8,363 nucleotides of DNA from Clostridium sp. UBA1056 (lineage in GTDB: Bacteria > Bacillota > Clostridia > Clostridiales > Clostridiaceae). Below, piece after piece: positions 1 through 5,806 of the stretch (positions are counted from its first letter, which is position 1; each line of letters opens with the position of its first letter). A program made the translations under genes and the position numbers. The stretch spans positions 28,080 to 36,442 of the forward strand of contig DCDL01000064.1 of the NCBI GenBank assembly GCA_002316385.1, in the 5' to 3' direction. Below the pieces are notes generated by a model. That model was given only the letters and a program-made list of their open reading frames with translations. It did no database searches and had not been told where the DNA came from.

Positions 1-14
1 AATTCTGTTAGTAA

Positions 15-45
15 GCTTCAGTGGTAGAAACCCCTCCTCTGAAGC
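15..45. repeat. Stem-loop, possible dispersed intergenic repeat
   Basis: A perfect 7-bp stem (GCTTCAG at 15-21, CTGAAGC at 39-45) encloses a 17-nt loop that reads purine-rich AGGAGGGG on the minus strand. No U-tract follows on either strand, so it does not look like a normal terminator, although it lies about 130 nt past the ABC-F stop codon. It is unusually GC-rich for this DNA. It resembles intergenic stem-loop elements that I recall being scattered in clostridial genomes; that likeness is from memory and unproven. The rest of the stretch up to the ABC-F stop holds only a weak AT-rich dyad at 141-155 and no convincing terminator. Confidence 0.4.
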
Positions 46-173
46 AAAGAACTCTGTTTACTTTCTGTATAGTGAAGCACTAACTTTATAAAGACAATTT
101 ATAGTTTTTAAGTGTAACTATTCATATAATATCCTCATATTAAAGAAATTCTTTACCTTGATTAATAATCTAT

Positions 174-2072
174 CTAAACAATACTTTTTTCTTCCCATAA
201 TGAAATAGTTTCATCTAGTTCTTTCTCAACATGATCTTTTTCAAGCTGAAGCTCATTTAATTTATTATAGTCTAAAGCATTTTCTACCATCAATTTTTCA
301 ATATTTTTTACTTTCTCCTCAAGGTAATCTATTTTTTCCTCTAGTTTTTCAACTTCTTTTTCAAGCTTTTTCTTCTCATCCACTACTTTAGTCTTTTTTA
401 CTTTTTCTACTTTTACCTTTTCTTCTTTAACTATAAGTGATTCTATTTTAATTTTTTCTTCTTTATAATTATCATAATTACCTTCATAGCTAGTAAACTT
501 TTTATCTTCAATTGCTATTAGACGGTTACTGATATTATTGATAAAATATCTATCATGAGAAATATAGAAAATCGTACCATTGAATTCCTTTAATGCCTCT
601 TCTAAATTTTCTATTGAATCAATATCTAAATGATTTGTAGGTTCGTCCATTATCAGTAAATTTATATCTTGAAATAGTAATTGACTTAATTTAAGTCTAA
701 TTCTTTCCCCTCCTGAGAGATGCTTTACTTTTTTAAATACATTTCCTCCATAAAACATAAACTTAGATAAATATTCCCTTGCTTTTCCCTCAAGAATAGA
801 AAAATTCTCTCTAAAAGTTTCTAACACAGTAGCTTCTTCATTATCAAAGGTGATATTCTGTGGTAAGTAAGCAACTTTTACACTTTCTCCAATTTTTGTA
901 CTTCCACCATCCAGTTGTTCTTCTCCTAATACCATCTTTAAAAAAGTGGTTTTACCACTTCCATTTGCTCCTATTAAAGCTACTCTTTCTCCAAAGTTTA
1001 CTTGCATATTTCCATCTCTAAAGAGTTCTTTATCTCCATAATTTTTATATAAATCTTTCACTACAATTACATCATTTCCAGATCTCTCTGCTTCATTAAA
1101 GGATAATTTCATATTTTGTCTTTGAAACTTAGGTTTGCTTATTCTATCCATCTTATTAAGACTTTTTTGCATACTAGCTGCTCTTTTAAAAAACTTATTA
1201 TTATCTGCCCTTATAGCCCAATCTCTTAAGTCCTTAATAGCCTTTTCCATAGCTGCTATTTTCTTTTGTTGCTCTTTGTAGTTTTCAAATTGTATAAGCA
1301 TATTTTCTTCCTTTTGATTAACATAGTATGAATAGTTTCCTTTATAAATTTCACAATACATGTCCTCAAGTTCAATTATCTTTGTAACTACATTATCTAA
1401 GAAATATCTATCATGGGATACAACAATGACAATTCCCTTATATCCCTTCAAATATCCTTCAAGCCATTCCACCGATTGCATGTCTAAGTGATTTGTAGGC
1501 TCATCTAGAAGTAATATATCTGGATTTTGTAAAAGAATCTTTCCTAAAATTACTGTAGTTTTTTCTCCTCCACTTAAAATATTGAATTCTTTATTTATAA
1601 AGTTCTCTGTTAAATTGAGACCTTGACATACCTTGCTTAGTTTTTCATCTTGCTCATAGCCGTCTTTGACCTCATACTCTTGCTGTAATCTACTATATTC
1701 CTTTAAAGCTCTCTCTAGCTCATCCCCTTCTATTAATTTCATCCTTTCTTCTAATGCCTTAATATTACTTTCTATAGAGTGAAGTTCTCCAAAAGCTTGA
1801 TTTAAAACTTCCTTAACCGTTACTCCCTCATTGTAATTTGGAATCTGTTCAAGATATGCAATAGTAGCTCCTCTTGGTATAGCTATAGTTCCCTTATCAT
1901 CTCTAGTTAGTTCCTCTATTCCTGCTATAATCTTCAGAATTGTACTTTTCCCACTTCCATTAGCTCCTACTATTCCTACACGTTCTCTATCATATATTTG
2001 AAAACTTATTCCTTTAAACACTTGAGTTGAGCCTAAATATTTTACTATATTATTAAAGGATAATTCCATCAT
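174..2072 (-). CDS. ABC-F ATPase, ribosome-protection type (CplR-like)
   Basis: A 632-residue soluble protein with two ABC ATPase domains and no membrane segments, as expected for ABC-F proteins, which act in the cytoplasm at the ribosomal E site. Domain 1 has Walker A GANGSGKST (36-44), signature LSGGE (166-170) and Walker B LLLDEPTNHLD (187-197). Domain 2 has GANGSGKTT (368-376), LSGGE (452-456) and IMDEPTNHLD (474-483). Both Walker B glutamates and both SHDR switches (219-222, 505-508) are present, so both sites look active. The interdomain arm (about 250-313) contains a charged helical pair with FFKRAASMQKSL, and the C-terminus (about 555-625) is a Lys/Glu-rich coiled coil. The start is ATGATG behind AGGGG at 6 nt. 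Overall it resembles clostridial CplR, which gives resistance to pleuromutilins, lincosamides and streptogramin A; that subfamily call is from memory. The attenuator-like leader supports a resistance role over a housekeeping one. Drug spectrum cannot be read from sequence. Confidence 0.9.
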   Translation of the reverse strand: MMELSFNNIVKYLGSTQVFKGISFQIYDRERVGIVGANGSGKSTILKIIAGIEELTRDDKGTIAIPRGATIAYLEQIPNYNEGVTVKEVLNQAFGELHSIESNIKALEERMKLIEGDELERALKEYSRLQQEYEVKDGYEQDEKLSKVCQGLNLTENFINKEFNILSGGEKTTVILGKILLQNPDILLLDEPTNHLDMQSVEWLEGYLKGYKGIVIVVSHDRYFLDNVVTKIIELEDMYCEIYKGNYSYYVNQKEENMLIQFENYKEQQKKIAAMEKAIKDLRDWAIRADNNKFFKRAASMQKSLNKMDRISKPKFQRQNMKLSFNEAERSGNDVIVVKDLYKNYGDKELFRDGNMQVNFGERVALIGANGSGKTTFLKMVLGEEQLDGGSTKIGESVKVAYLPQNITFDNEEATVLETFRENFSILEGKAREYLSKFMFYGGNVFKKVKHLSGGERIRLKLSQLLFQDINLLIMDEPTNHLDIDSIENLEEALKEFNGTIFYISHDRYFINNISNRLIAIEDKKFTSYEGNYDNYKEEKIKIESLIVKEEKVKVEKVKKTKVVDEKKKLEKEVEKLEEKIDYLEEKVKNIEKLMVENALDYNKLNELQLEKDHVEKELDETISLWEEKSIV

Positions 2073-2214
2073 AAAAATCCCCTGCCTTCTTTCATATTTT
2101 ATGCTTAAGTAAATCTCACCTTGAATTCATATTAAAATGAGGTAATATTTTATTAAACTATCACAAGTCTTTAATTTGTTCTTCATCTATAAATACTATT
2201 TAATTCTTTATAAT

Positions 2215-2246
2215 AAAAAAACTATAAGAAGATATCTTCTTACAGC
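2215..2246 (-). terminator. Intrinsic terminator inside the ABC-F leader
   Basis: On the minus strand an 11-bp stem (2246-2236 with 2231-2221, including G-U pairs at the base) closes on an ATAT loop and runs straight into a U-tract (2221-2215). The core is the 18-bp palindrome at 2225-2242. It lies 143 nt upstream of the ABC-F start and far past the folT terminator, so its natural target is the ABC-F leader transcript. The stem is AU-rich and so only moderately stable, as suits a regulated terminator. Confidence 0.65.
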
Positions 2247-2372
2247 CTAAAATTTAAAACTATTGAAATGATAACGAAATACAACGTACTAATACTTCTA
2301 TTATTCTAAGGATACAAGTACTCCATTAACATTTTGTTTATCAAATTTAAATTTAGTAATGTAAGTTTTCTT

Positions 2373-2429
2373 CTAAATTGCTATATCTATAAATGGGTAA
2401 CACAAATAAACCTGAATATCTTCAAGCAA
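2373..2429 (-). CDS. Candidate second upstream ORF in the ABC-F leader
   Basis: A clean AAGGAG (2441-2436) precedes two possible TTG starts in different frames. One is at 2429, 6 nt downstream, giving 18 codons that end at 2373. The other is at 2425, 10 nt downstream, giving 12 codons (MKIFRFICVTHL) that end at 2387. There is no ATG start. The opening codons contain GAAGATAT (2423-2416), identical to the 5' arm of the leader terminator, so a ribosome here could affect terminator folding. Translation and frame are unproven; it may be a ribosome binding site without a product. Confidence 0.35.
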   Translation of the reverse strand: MLEDIQVYLCYPFIDIAI

Positions 2430-2484
2430 ATATTACTCCTTAATAAATAATGTCTATTTAAAATAAATTAAAATAGATTTAATC

Positions 2485-2505
2485 TTAGCAATTATACAGT
2501 TTCAT
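2485..2505 (-). CDS. Leader peptide MKLYNC (uORF1) of the ABC-F gene
   Basis: A six-codon ORF reading MKLYNC then TAA. It has an AGAGAGG ribosome binding site (2520-2514) 8 nt before the ATG and would begin about 23 nt from the predicted transcription start. Very short leader peptides at the 5' end of drug-inducible transcripts typically act as stalling sensors for ribosome-targeting antibiotics. It is too short for any sequence-based family test, so the support is its position, its ribosome binding site and the downstream terminator. An overlapping ATG-TAA start-stop pair lies at 2512-2507 and is an alternative initiation site. Confidence 0.5.
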   Translation of the reverse strand: MKLYNC

Positions 2506-2534
2506 CTTACATTCCTCTCTTTCTTTACATACAT

Positions 2535-2563
2535 ATTTTAACTTTTAAATTCATTTTTGTAAA
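2535..2563 (-). promoter_or_regulatory. Sigma-A-type promoter for the ABC-F leader
   Basis: On the minus strand TTTACA (2563-2558, 5 of 6 to consensus) is followed after 17 nt by TAAAAT (2540-2535, 5 of 6). Transcription would start near 2528, just before the ribosome binding site of the six-codon leader ORF. A perfect TTGACA further upstream (2616-2611) has no -10 at a proper distance. Confidence 0.6.
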
Positions 2564-2710
2564 TACATTTTTGTATTTTTATGTTTATATTTGCTCAATA
2601 CTATATAGATTCTGTCAAATAGGCTCTGTAGTAGATTAAAGTTATGAAATCTATTTTAGAGAATCTTTTCAATAAAATAACAGTTAAATGATTAAATGTA
2701 GAAAATAAAT

Positions 2711-2765
2711 TATAAAAATTAAACCTTGATAATTCTTCTAAGGGAATTTAAAAGAATTATCAAGG
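2711..2765 (-). terminator. Intrinsic terminator of folT
   Basis: A perfect 14-bp stem (CCTTGATAATTCTT and its complement, 2765-2752 with 2737-2724) with a 14-nt loop is followed on the minus strand by the T-rich run TTTAATTTTTATAA. It begins 11 nt after the folT stop codon. It separates folT from the ABC-F unit, so the two genes are probably not one operon. Confidence 0.9.
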
Positions 2766-2776
2766 TCGATTAATTA

Positions 2777-3343
2777 TTATTTGAAGCTTGGCACTCTTCT
2801 TGCCTTTTCAGCTGCCTTTAATACACTATATAACATTATAGTTTCTATAGGTAAAAGAATAATATTTTTTATTATACGTGCTGATACGTATACCATTATT
2901 CCCTTTCCATAAAGAATAGACAACCATATTGGTGTAAGCACTATATTTACAGTAACTATCACTACTAGCCTAGCAAAAAAAACCCGCTTTATAGTCACAG
3001 GCTTCTTATATAATATGAGTCCTGTTAAAAATCCTCCTATGAATTCATTAAGTGTAAACCCAATAAAAAATGGACCACTAGGACGTATAATATACTTGAT
3101 TATATCTGCAACTACCCCTACACATCCAGTGGCAACAGGCCCATAAAATAAGGCACATACCCCTACTACAATGAATGAAAACCCTATTCTAAGGGTACTA
3201 TTTAACTCAATAAATAGTGAGCCTATGATAATGTTAAGGGCTGCAAATAAAGCTAGATTAGTTAATGATGAAGTCTTTTTTAAATGGGCTGAAGACTCCT
3301 TTAATAAACCCAACATGTTACCCGTTTTTTTAGAAAAAAACAT
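2777..3343 (-). CDS. folT: FolT, folate-specific S component of an ECF transporter
   Basis: A 188-residue integral membrane protein with about six hydrophobic segments (roughly 27-46, 52-70, 71-86, 92-111, 121-143, 155-176). It shows hallmarks of the folate-family S components: LRIGFSF (51-57), DIIKY then RPSGPFFIGFTLNEF (80-101), and ARIIKN (155-160) near the last helix. It should capture folate outside the membrane and pair with a shared EcfA1-EcfA2-EcfT energising module, which is not in this window; a lone S gene is normal for group II ECF systems. The start is fixed by AAGGAGG (3358-3352), 8 nt before ATG. The upstream THF riboswitch independently confirms the folate assignment. The N-terminal extension (residues 1-25) is polar and lysine-rich. 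Confidence 0.92.
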   Translation of the reverse strand: MFFSKKTGNMLGLLKESSAHLKKTSSLTNLALFAALNIIIGSLFIELNSTLRIGFSFIVVGVCALFYGPVATGCVGVVADIIKYIIRPSGPFFIGFTLNEFIGGFLTGLILYKKPVTIKRVFFARLVVIVTVNIVLTPIWLSILYGKGIMVYVSARIIKNIILLPIETIMLYSVLKAAEKARRVPSFK

Positions 3344-3385
3344 AAAAAAAACCTCCTTTTCATAATAGCCACATAAAAAAGGAGA
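3344..3385 (-). promoter_or_regulatory. Riboswitch expression platform over the folT SD
   Basis: On the minus strand TCTCCTTTT (3385-3377) can pair with AAAAGGAGG (3360-3352), a 9-bp hairpin with a 16-nt loop that buries the whole Shine-Dalgarno. Eight U residues (3351-3344) follow directly and then the ATG. The same hairpin therefore has the form of a ribosome-binding-site sequestor and of an intrinsic terminator. A small competing hairpin, AGGA with TCCT just upstream, could free the ribosome binding site. Which state goes with ligand is inferred: THF riboswitches normally repress on binding. Confidence 0.7.
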
Positions 3386-3401
3386 AATCCTATTAATATG
3401 T

Positions 3402-3497
3402 AGCAGTGGGAATCAAAGTAAGTACCGCAAGTTACCTTTTCGTCTGGTGACAACTCCCTGTTCACTCAGCACTTAACGCACAAACCTTTACTCTGCT
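3402..3497 (-). ncRNA. Tetrahydrofolate (THF) riboswitch
   Basis: The minus strand carries the conserved THF aptamer parts in order: closing stem AGCAG/CTGCT (3497-3493 with 3406-3402), AGAGTA, the invariant GCGTTAAGTG (3479-3470), the hairpin GTGAACAGGGAGTTGTCAC, then GACGAA, GCGGT and a final TTCCC. The loop GGGA (3458-3455) can pair with TCCC (3411-3408), which matches the family's pseudoknot. It sits directly before folT, the usual target. It senses reduced folates and is expected to lower FolT synthesis when folate is plentiful. Confidence 0.95.
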
Positions 3498-3506
3498 TAT
3501 AATCAC

Positions 3507-3515
3507 AGTATATCA
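3507..3515 (-). promoter_or_regulatory. Extended -10 promoter for the riboswitch-folT unit
   Basis: TGATATACT on the minus strand is an extended -10 (TGn plus TATACT, 5 of 6). It would start transcription at about 3500, a few bases before the aptamer's first stem. I see no good -35 at 16-18 nt, which is usual for extended -10 promoters. Confidence 0.5.
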
Positions 3516-3560
3516 TACATAAATAGTTATTCATAGAATTTATATAGTTCAATATCTTAT

Positions 3561-3863
3561 TCATTTTTCATAGCAATTTCTGATGTACCTATTAATCTCA
3601 TCATCAAACTCAAACCCCTGAGATCTAGCCTCTTCTAATATATAAATATCCACTCCATAAGGCTTATCCAATCCTCTAATAAGTCTTTTACTCATAGGTA
3701 TTTCATATTTATCTATAATGATTTTGAATTTTTCGTCATTTATAATTTCTATCTTAATTTCTCTATGTAGTTCTCTACTTAATGAGTTAACTACAACTTT
3801 AATAAATTCTTCTTCATTTAAATTCTTGACTTCATAACTTCTTAGTACTTTTGATATTACCAT
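3561..3863 (-). CDS. Hypothetical 100-residue protein
   Basis: I do not recognise this protein. It is 100 residues, charged and apparently soluble, with no signal peptide or membrane segment. The pattern is a predicted helix (about 14-32, NEEEFIKVVVNSLSRELHRE), a short strand region (36-52, IKIEIINDEKFKIIID), a basic stretch (59-67), another strand (70-75, VDIYIL) and an acidic C-terminal helix. The start is well supported by AAGGAG placed 8 nt before the ATG. It lies between the terminator of the 47-residue gene and the folT promoter and has a weak promoter of its own. No clear terminator follows its stop codon, so some transcripts may run into the riboswitch. No function is proposed. Confidence 0.75.
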   Translation of the reverse strand: MVISKVLRSYEVKNLNEEEFIKVVVNSLSRELHREIKIEIINDEKFKIIIDKYEIPMSKRLIRGLDKPYGVDIYILEEARSQGFEFDDEINRYIRNCYEK

Positions 3864-3930
3864 AAGTTTAGCTCCTTATTTATATATTTTCAATAAAGCC
3901 TATTACCTTATTACTATTAATATATGGAGC

Positions 3931-3958
3931 CTTATATATATGGTTATTTTGTTCTAAA
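3931..3958 (-). promoter_or_regulatory. Possible promoter of the 100-residue gene
   Basis: TTTAGA (3958-3953) and TATAAG (3936-3931) on the minus strand are 16 nt apart and match consensus at 4 and 5 positions. The start would be near 3924, about 60 nt before the coding start. The -35 overlaps the U-tract of the preceding terminator. AT-rich background makes chance matches common. Confidence 0.35.
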
Positions 3959-3986
3959 ATAAATAAAGCCGAGATTAACTCTCGGC
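3956..3986 (-). terminator. Terminator overlapping the end of the 47-residue gene
   Basis: A perfect 7-bp GC-rich stem GCCGAGA/TCTCGGC (3986-3980 with 3974-3968) with a 5-nt loop is followed on the minus strand by TTTATTTATTTT. The stop codon lies in the loop (3977-3975) and the last codons (Ala-Glu-Ser) form the 5' arm, so the terminator is partly coding. Confidence 0.9.
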
Positions 3987-4118
3987 ATTTGAATTCTCAT
4001 AAGCTATTAAAACTACTTTCTTATTTTCGTTCTTTGACATGCTTTGTTCAAGATTAGTTAGCATTTGTCTTTCTTCATCTGTTACATTAGCGAATTTATA
4101 TTCATTAAAAGATTGCAT
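3975..4118 (-). CDS. Small 47-residue hypothetical protein
   Basis: I chose the ATG at 4118 because an extended ribosome binding site GGGAGGTGAT sits just before it. A longer frame open to 4196 lacks one and would add a leader that does not look like protein. The product starts MQSFNEYKF and has 47 residues: a polar helical middle (TDEERQMLTNLEQSMSK) and a short hydrophobic strand (VVLIAY, 35-40) near the C-terminus. There is no signal peptide or membrane span. It has its own extended -10 promoter and terminator and so is a single-gene unit, read divergently from the S41 peptidase gene. Its promoter is overlapped by a PerR/Fur-like palindrome, hinting at stress or metal control. I do not recognise the family. 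Confidence 0.75.
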   Translation of the reverse strand: MQSFNEYKFANVTDEERQMLTNLEQSMSKNENKKVVLIAYENSNAES

Positions 4119-4219
4119 AATATCACCTCCCGTGCAGATAGTATTAGCATTTCCATAATAAATATGTATAAAGTAAGTAATTTTCTTTATAATCATAACT
4201 TGGTAAGTATACAGAAATC

Positions 4220-4240
4220 ATGTTATGATTATTATAACAT
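4220..4240. promoter_or_regulatory. PerR/Fur-box-like palindrome in a divergent promoter region
   Basis: A 21-bp palindrome with a single mismatched pair. Its core TTATGATTATTATAA (4223-4237) matches the PerR box consensus TTATAATnATTATAA at 13 of 14 defined positions. It covers the -10 of the minus-strand 47-residue gene and ends 5 bp before the -35 of the S41 peptidase promoter, so one bound regulator could control both. An 11-bp half (GTTATGATTAT, 4222-4232) recurs inverted at 4189-4199. The regulator is not encoded here, and part of the match comes from the TATAAT promoter element itself. Confidence 0.45.
4231..4239 (-). promoter_or_regulatory. Extended -10 promoter of the 47-residue gene
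   Basis: TGTTATAAT on the minus strand is a perfect TATAAT preceded by TGn. The best -35 at 17 nt (ATTCCA, 4259-4254) is poor. Transcription would begin near 4224, leaving an untranslated leader of about 105 nt. Confidence 0.5.
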
Positions 4241-4244
4241 TTAT

Positions 4245-4273
4245 ATTACATAATGGAATAATACCAATATAAT
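4245..4273 (+). promoter_or_regulatory. Promoter of the S41 peptidase gene
   Basis: ATTACA (4245-4250, 4 of 6) and a perfect TATAAT (4268-4273) are spaced by 17 nt. The start would be near 4280, giving a 30-nt leader that contains the AGGAGG ribosome binding site. Confidence 0.55.
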
Positions 4274-4310
4274 TCAATTACATTCAATAAATAGTTTAGG
4301 AGGAGCATAT

Positions 4311-5654
4311 ATGAACAAATCTACAAATAAAAAATTAATGCTATATACCTTTAGCTTTATTATTGTACTTTTAATAAGTTCACTACTAATCTATCTATAC
4401 TTAAATAATAAGGCAGATTACTCTTCACCTGACAATATGCCTTCTAGTAAAAACAACTGGATAGAAGATATAGATTATCTACAAACTACCCTAGCTAAAA
4501 AACATAAAAATGTATATCATACCCTTACTAAAGAAGAATATAATGAAAAATTTAATAAACTAAGAGAAGAGCTTCCTAACCTTAATGATAATGAAATAAA
4601 AATTAGATTATCCCAAATTGTAGCCTCCGTTGGGGATGCTCATACTGCAATTGAGTTAGGATTTAATAAAGATAAACTATATCCCATAAGTTTTTATTGG
4701 TTTGGTGAGGATATAAGAGTATCAAAAATTAATAAGGATAATGAAAATTATCTAGGATATAAATTGCATTCTATAAATGATTTCCCTATAAATGATATAA
4801 TATCAAAAATAAATTCTTTGATATCCCATGAAAATGATCAATGGCTAAAGGTTATGAACACACAATATCTAACTTTACCGGATGTATTAAGTTCTTTAGA
4901 AATATCCACTAAAGATGAAGTTAAGTTTACTCTTATTAATGACGATGGTAGTACGTTAGATTTAAATCTAACACCTAGAATAAATATATTTGAAGATAAG
5001 CTAACATCTCTAGCCGAATTAATGCATACAAAACCTATTAAATTACAAAATATATCTGAGGATCCCTACGCAAATTTATATTGGTATAAATATATAGAAG
5101 AAGAGAATACTCTATATTTTCAATATAATGCTTGCATAGATAAAACTGTTGCAAAAAGATATGGATATGAAGATTATGAGTCTTATCCCAAATTTGATGA
5201 ATTTTCCAAAGAATTAATAGCTGCTATCAATAACAATAAAATAGATAAATTTATCATAGATTTAAGAAATAATACTGGTGGAGACTCATCATTGATGACT
5301 GAATTAGCCGAAAAGCTTTCTAATATAGAAACCTTAAAAAAATCTGATAATATATTTGTTCTTATTGGAAGAGAAACTTTTTCATCAGGAGTATTTGCCT
5401 GCATAGACTTAAAGAATTGCTTAAGTCCTATTTTTATAGGGGAGCCAACAGGTGGAAATGTAAACGGTTATGGAGATATAAAAATTATTACCCTTCCAAA
5501 TTCAAAACTACAAGTTAGTTACTCAACCAAACTTTTCATACTGTCTGATATGTATGATTCAAACTTTATACCAAATATTAATGTAGAGCAATCCTTTGAT
5601 AACTATATAAAAGGAATTGATGATGTTTATGAAGCAGTAAAAAATTATAAGTAA
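4311..5654 (+). CDS. Membrane-anchored S41-family peptidase
   Basis: A 447-residue protein with a lysine-flanked hydrophobic segment (about 9-31) that looks like an uncleaved signal anchor, placing the rest outside the cell. A helical N-domain (50-112) ends in VGDAHT (107-112), typical of this S41 group. A PDZ-like stretch follows (about 148-165, LGYKLHSINDFPINDI). The protease core has IDLRNNTGGD (316-325), GRETFSSG (353-360) with the probable nucleophile Ser358, and GEPTGG (377-382). No lysine sits near residue 383, where the Ser/Lys dyad of Prc/CtpA proteases would place it, so His111 and Glu378 may serve as in tricorn-like members; this is inference. The start is fixed by AGGAGG 7 nt upstream. 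It faces the 47-residue gene divergently and DegV convergently. The substrate is unknown. Confidence 0.85.
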   Translation: MNKSTNKKLMLYTFSFIIVLLISSLLIYLYLNNKADYSSPDNMPSSKNNWIEDIDYLQTTLAKKHKNVYHTLTKEEYNEKFNKLREELPNLNDNEIKIRLSQIVASVGDAHTAIELGFNKDKLYPISFYWFGEDIRVSKINKDNENYLGYKLHSINDFPINDIISKINSLISHENDQWLKVMNTQYLTLPDVLSSLEISTKDEVKFTLINDDGSTLDLNLTPRINIFEDKLTSLAELMHTKPIKLQNISEDPYANLYWYKYIEEENTLYFQYNACIDKTVAKRYGYEDYESYPKFDEFSKELIAAINNNKIDKFIIDLRNNTGGDSSLMTELAEKLSNIETLKKSDNIFVLIGRETFSSGVFACIDLKNCLSPIFIGEPTGGNVNGYGDIKIITLPNSKLQVSYSTKLFILSDMYDSNFIPNINVEQSFDNYIKGIDDVYEAVKNYK

Positions 5655-5695
5655 GAACTTTTAATATATATTTAATTTAATTTTCATATAAAAGA

Positions 5696-5727
5696 GTGAT
5701 ATTTACTATAAATATAGTAAATATCAC
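5696..5727. terminator. Strong hairpin between convergent genes
   Basis: A perfect 14-bp stem (5696-5709 with 5714-5727) with an AAAT loop, 41 nt past the S41 peptidase stop. The plus-strand tail is CCCCATA with no U-tract; the minus-strand tail is TCTTTTAT. It is therefore better as a backup terminator for degV transcripts, while still able to protect the 3' end of the peptidase mRNA. Confidence 0.65.
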
Positions 5728-5761
5728 CCCATACATAATTGTCATGCAAAATTTCTCAATT

Positions 5762-5794
5762 AAAATCTCACGATAATATATCCATGAGATTTTT
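5762..5794. terminator. Bidirectional terminator after the DegV gene
   Basis: A 9-bp stem AAAATCTCA/TGAGATTTT (5762-5770 with 5785-5793) with a 14-nt loop. Its A and T flanks give a U-run on both strands. On the minus strand it begins 13 nt past the DegV stop codon; on the plus strand it is the second hairpin after the S41 gene. Confidence 0.65.
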
Positions 5795-5806
5795 CCCTAT
5801 AACACA

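Larger units (their letters stand above)
2073..2528 (-). promoter_or_regulatory. Long attenuator-like 5' leader of the ABC-F gene
   Basis: From the predicted start near 2528 to the ABC-F ATG the leader would be about 455 nt. In order on the minus strand it holds a six-codon ORF (2505-2485), a weak 7-bp hairpin (2477-2471 with 2459-2453), a second AAGGAG with a short TTG-started ORF (2429-2373), an intrinsic terminator (2246-2215), then about 140 nt to the gene. Antibiotic-resistance ABC-F genes such as B. subtilis vmlR and Listeria lmo0919 are known to be controlled by premature termination in leaders with short ORFs. Finding the same parts here is direct; the switching mechanism is inferred. 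Confidence 0.6.

Noticed and set aside
141..155. TAAAGAAATTCTTTA dyad as the ABC-F terminator
   Set aside because: The arms meet with almost no loop, the stem is AT-rich and no U-tract follows, so it is not a credible terminator.
2311..2330. A further short frame (MLMEYLYP) in the ABC-F leader
   Set aside because: It has an ATG but no ribosome binding site upstream, so I do not count it as a leader peptide.
2593..2616. Perfect TTGACA and nearby TATA sequences as a second ABC-F promoter
   Set aside because: No -10 element lies 16-18 nt from TTGACA; the nearest TATA-like sequences are at about 8 and 23 nt.
3171..3365. Plus-strand open frame of 64 codons
   Set aside because: It lies antisense within folT and its expression platform and has no ribosome binding site; folT and the riboswitch on the other strand explain the sequence.
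4119..4196. N-terminal extension of the 47-residue gene to an upstream ATG at 4196
   Set aside because: There is no ribosome binding site at the far ATG, while a near-perfect one precedes the ATG at 4118; the extension reads through the untranslated leader.
4065..4253. Plus-strand open frame of 62 codons
   Set aside because: It overlaps the 47-residue gene and the divergent promoter region, and no ribosome binding site precedes it.
5183..5404. Minus-strand open frame of 73 codons
   Set aside because: It is an antisense shadow of the S41 protease core, which has clear motifs on the plus strand.
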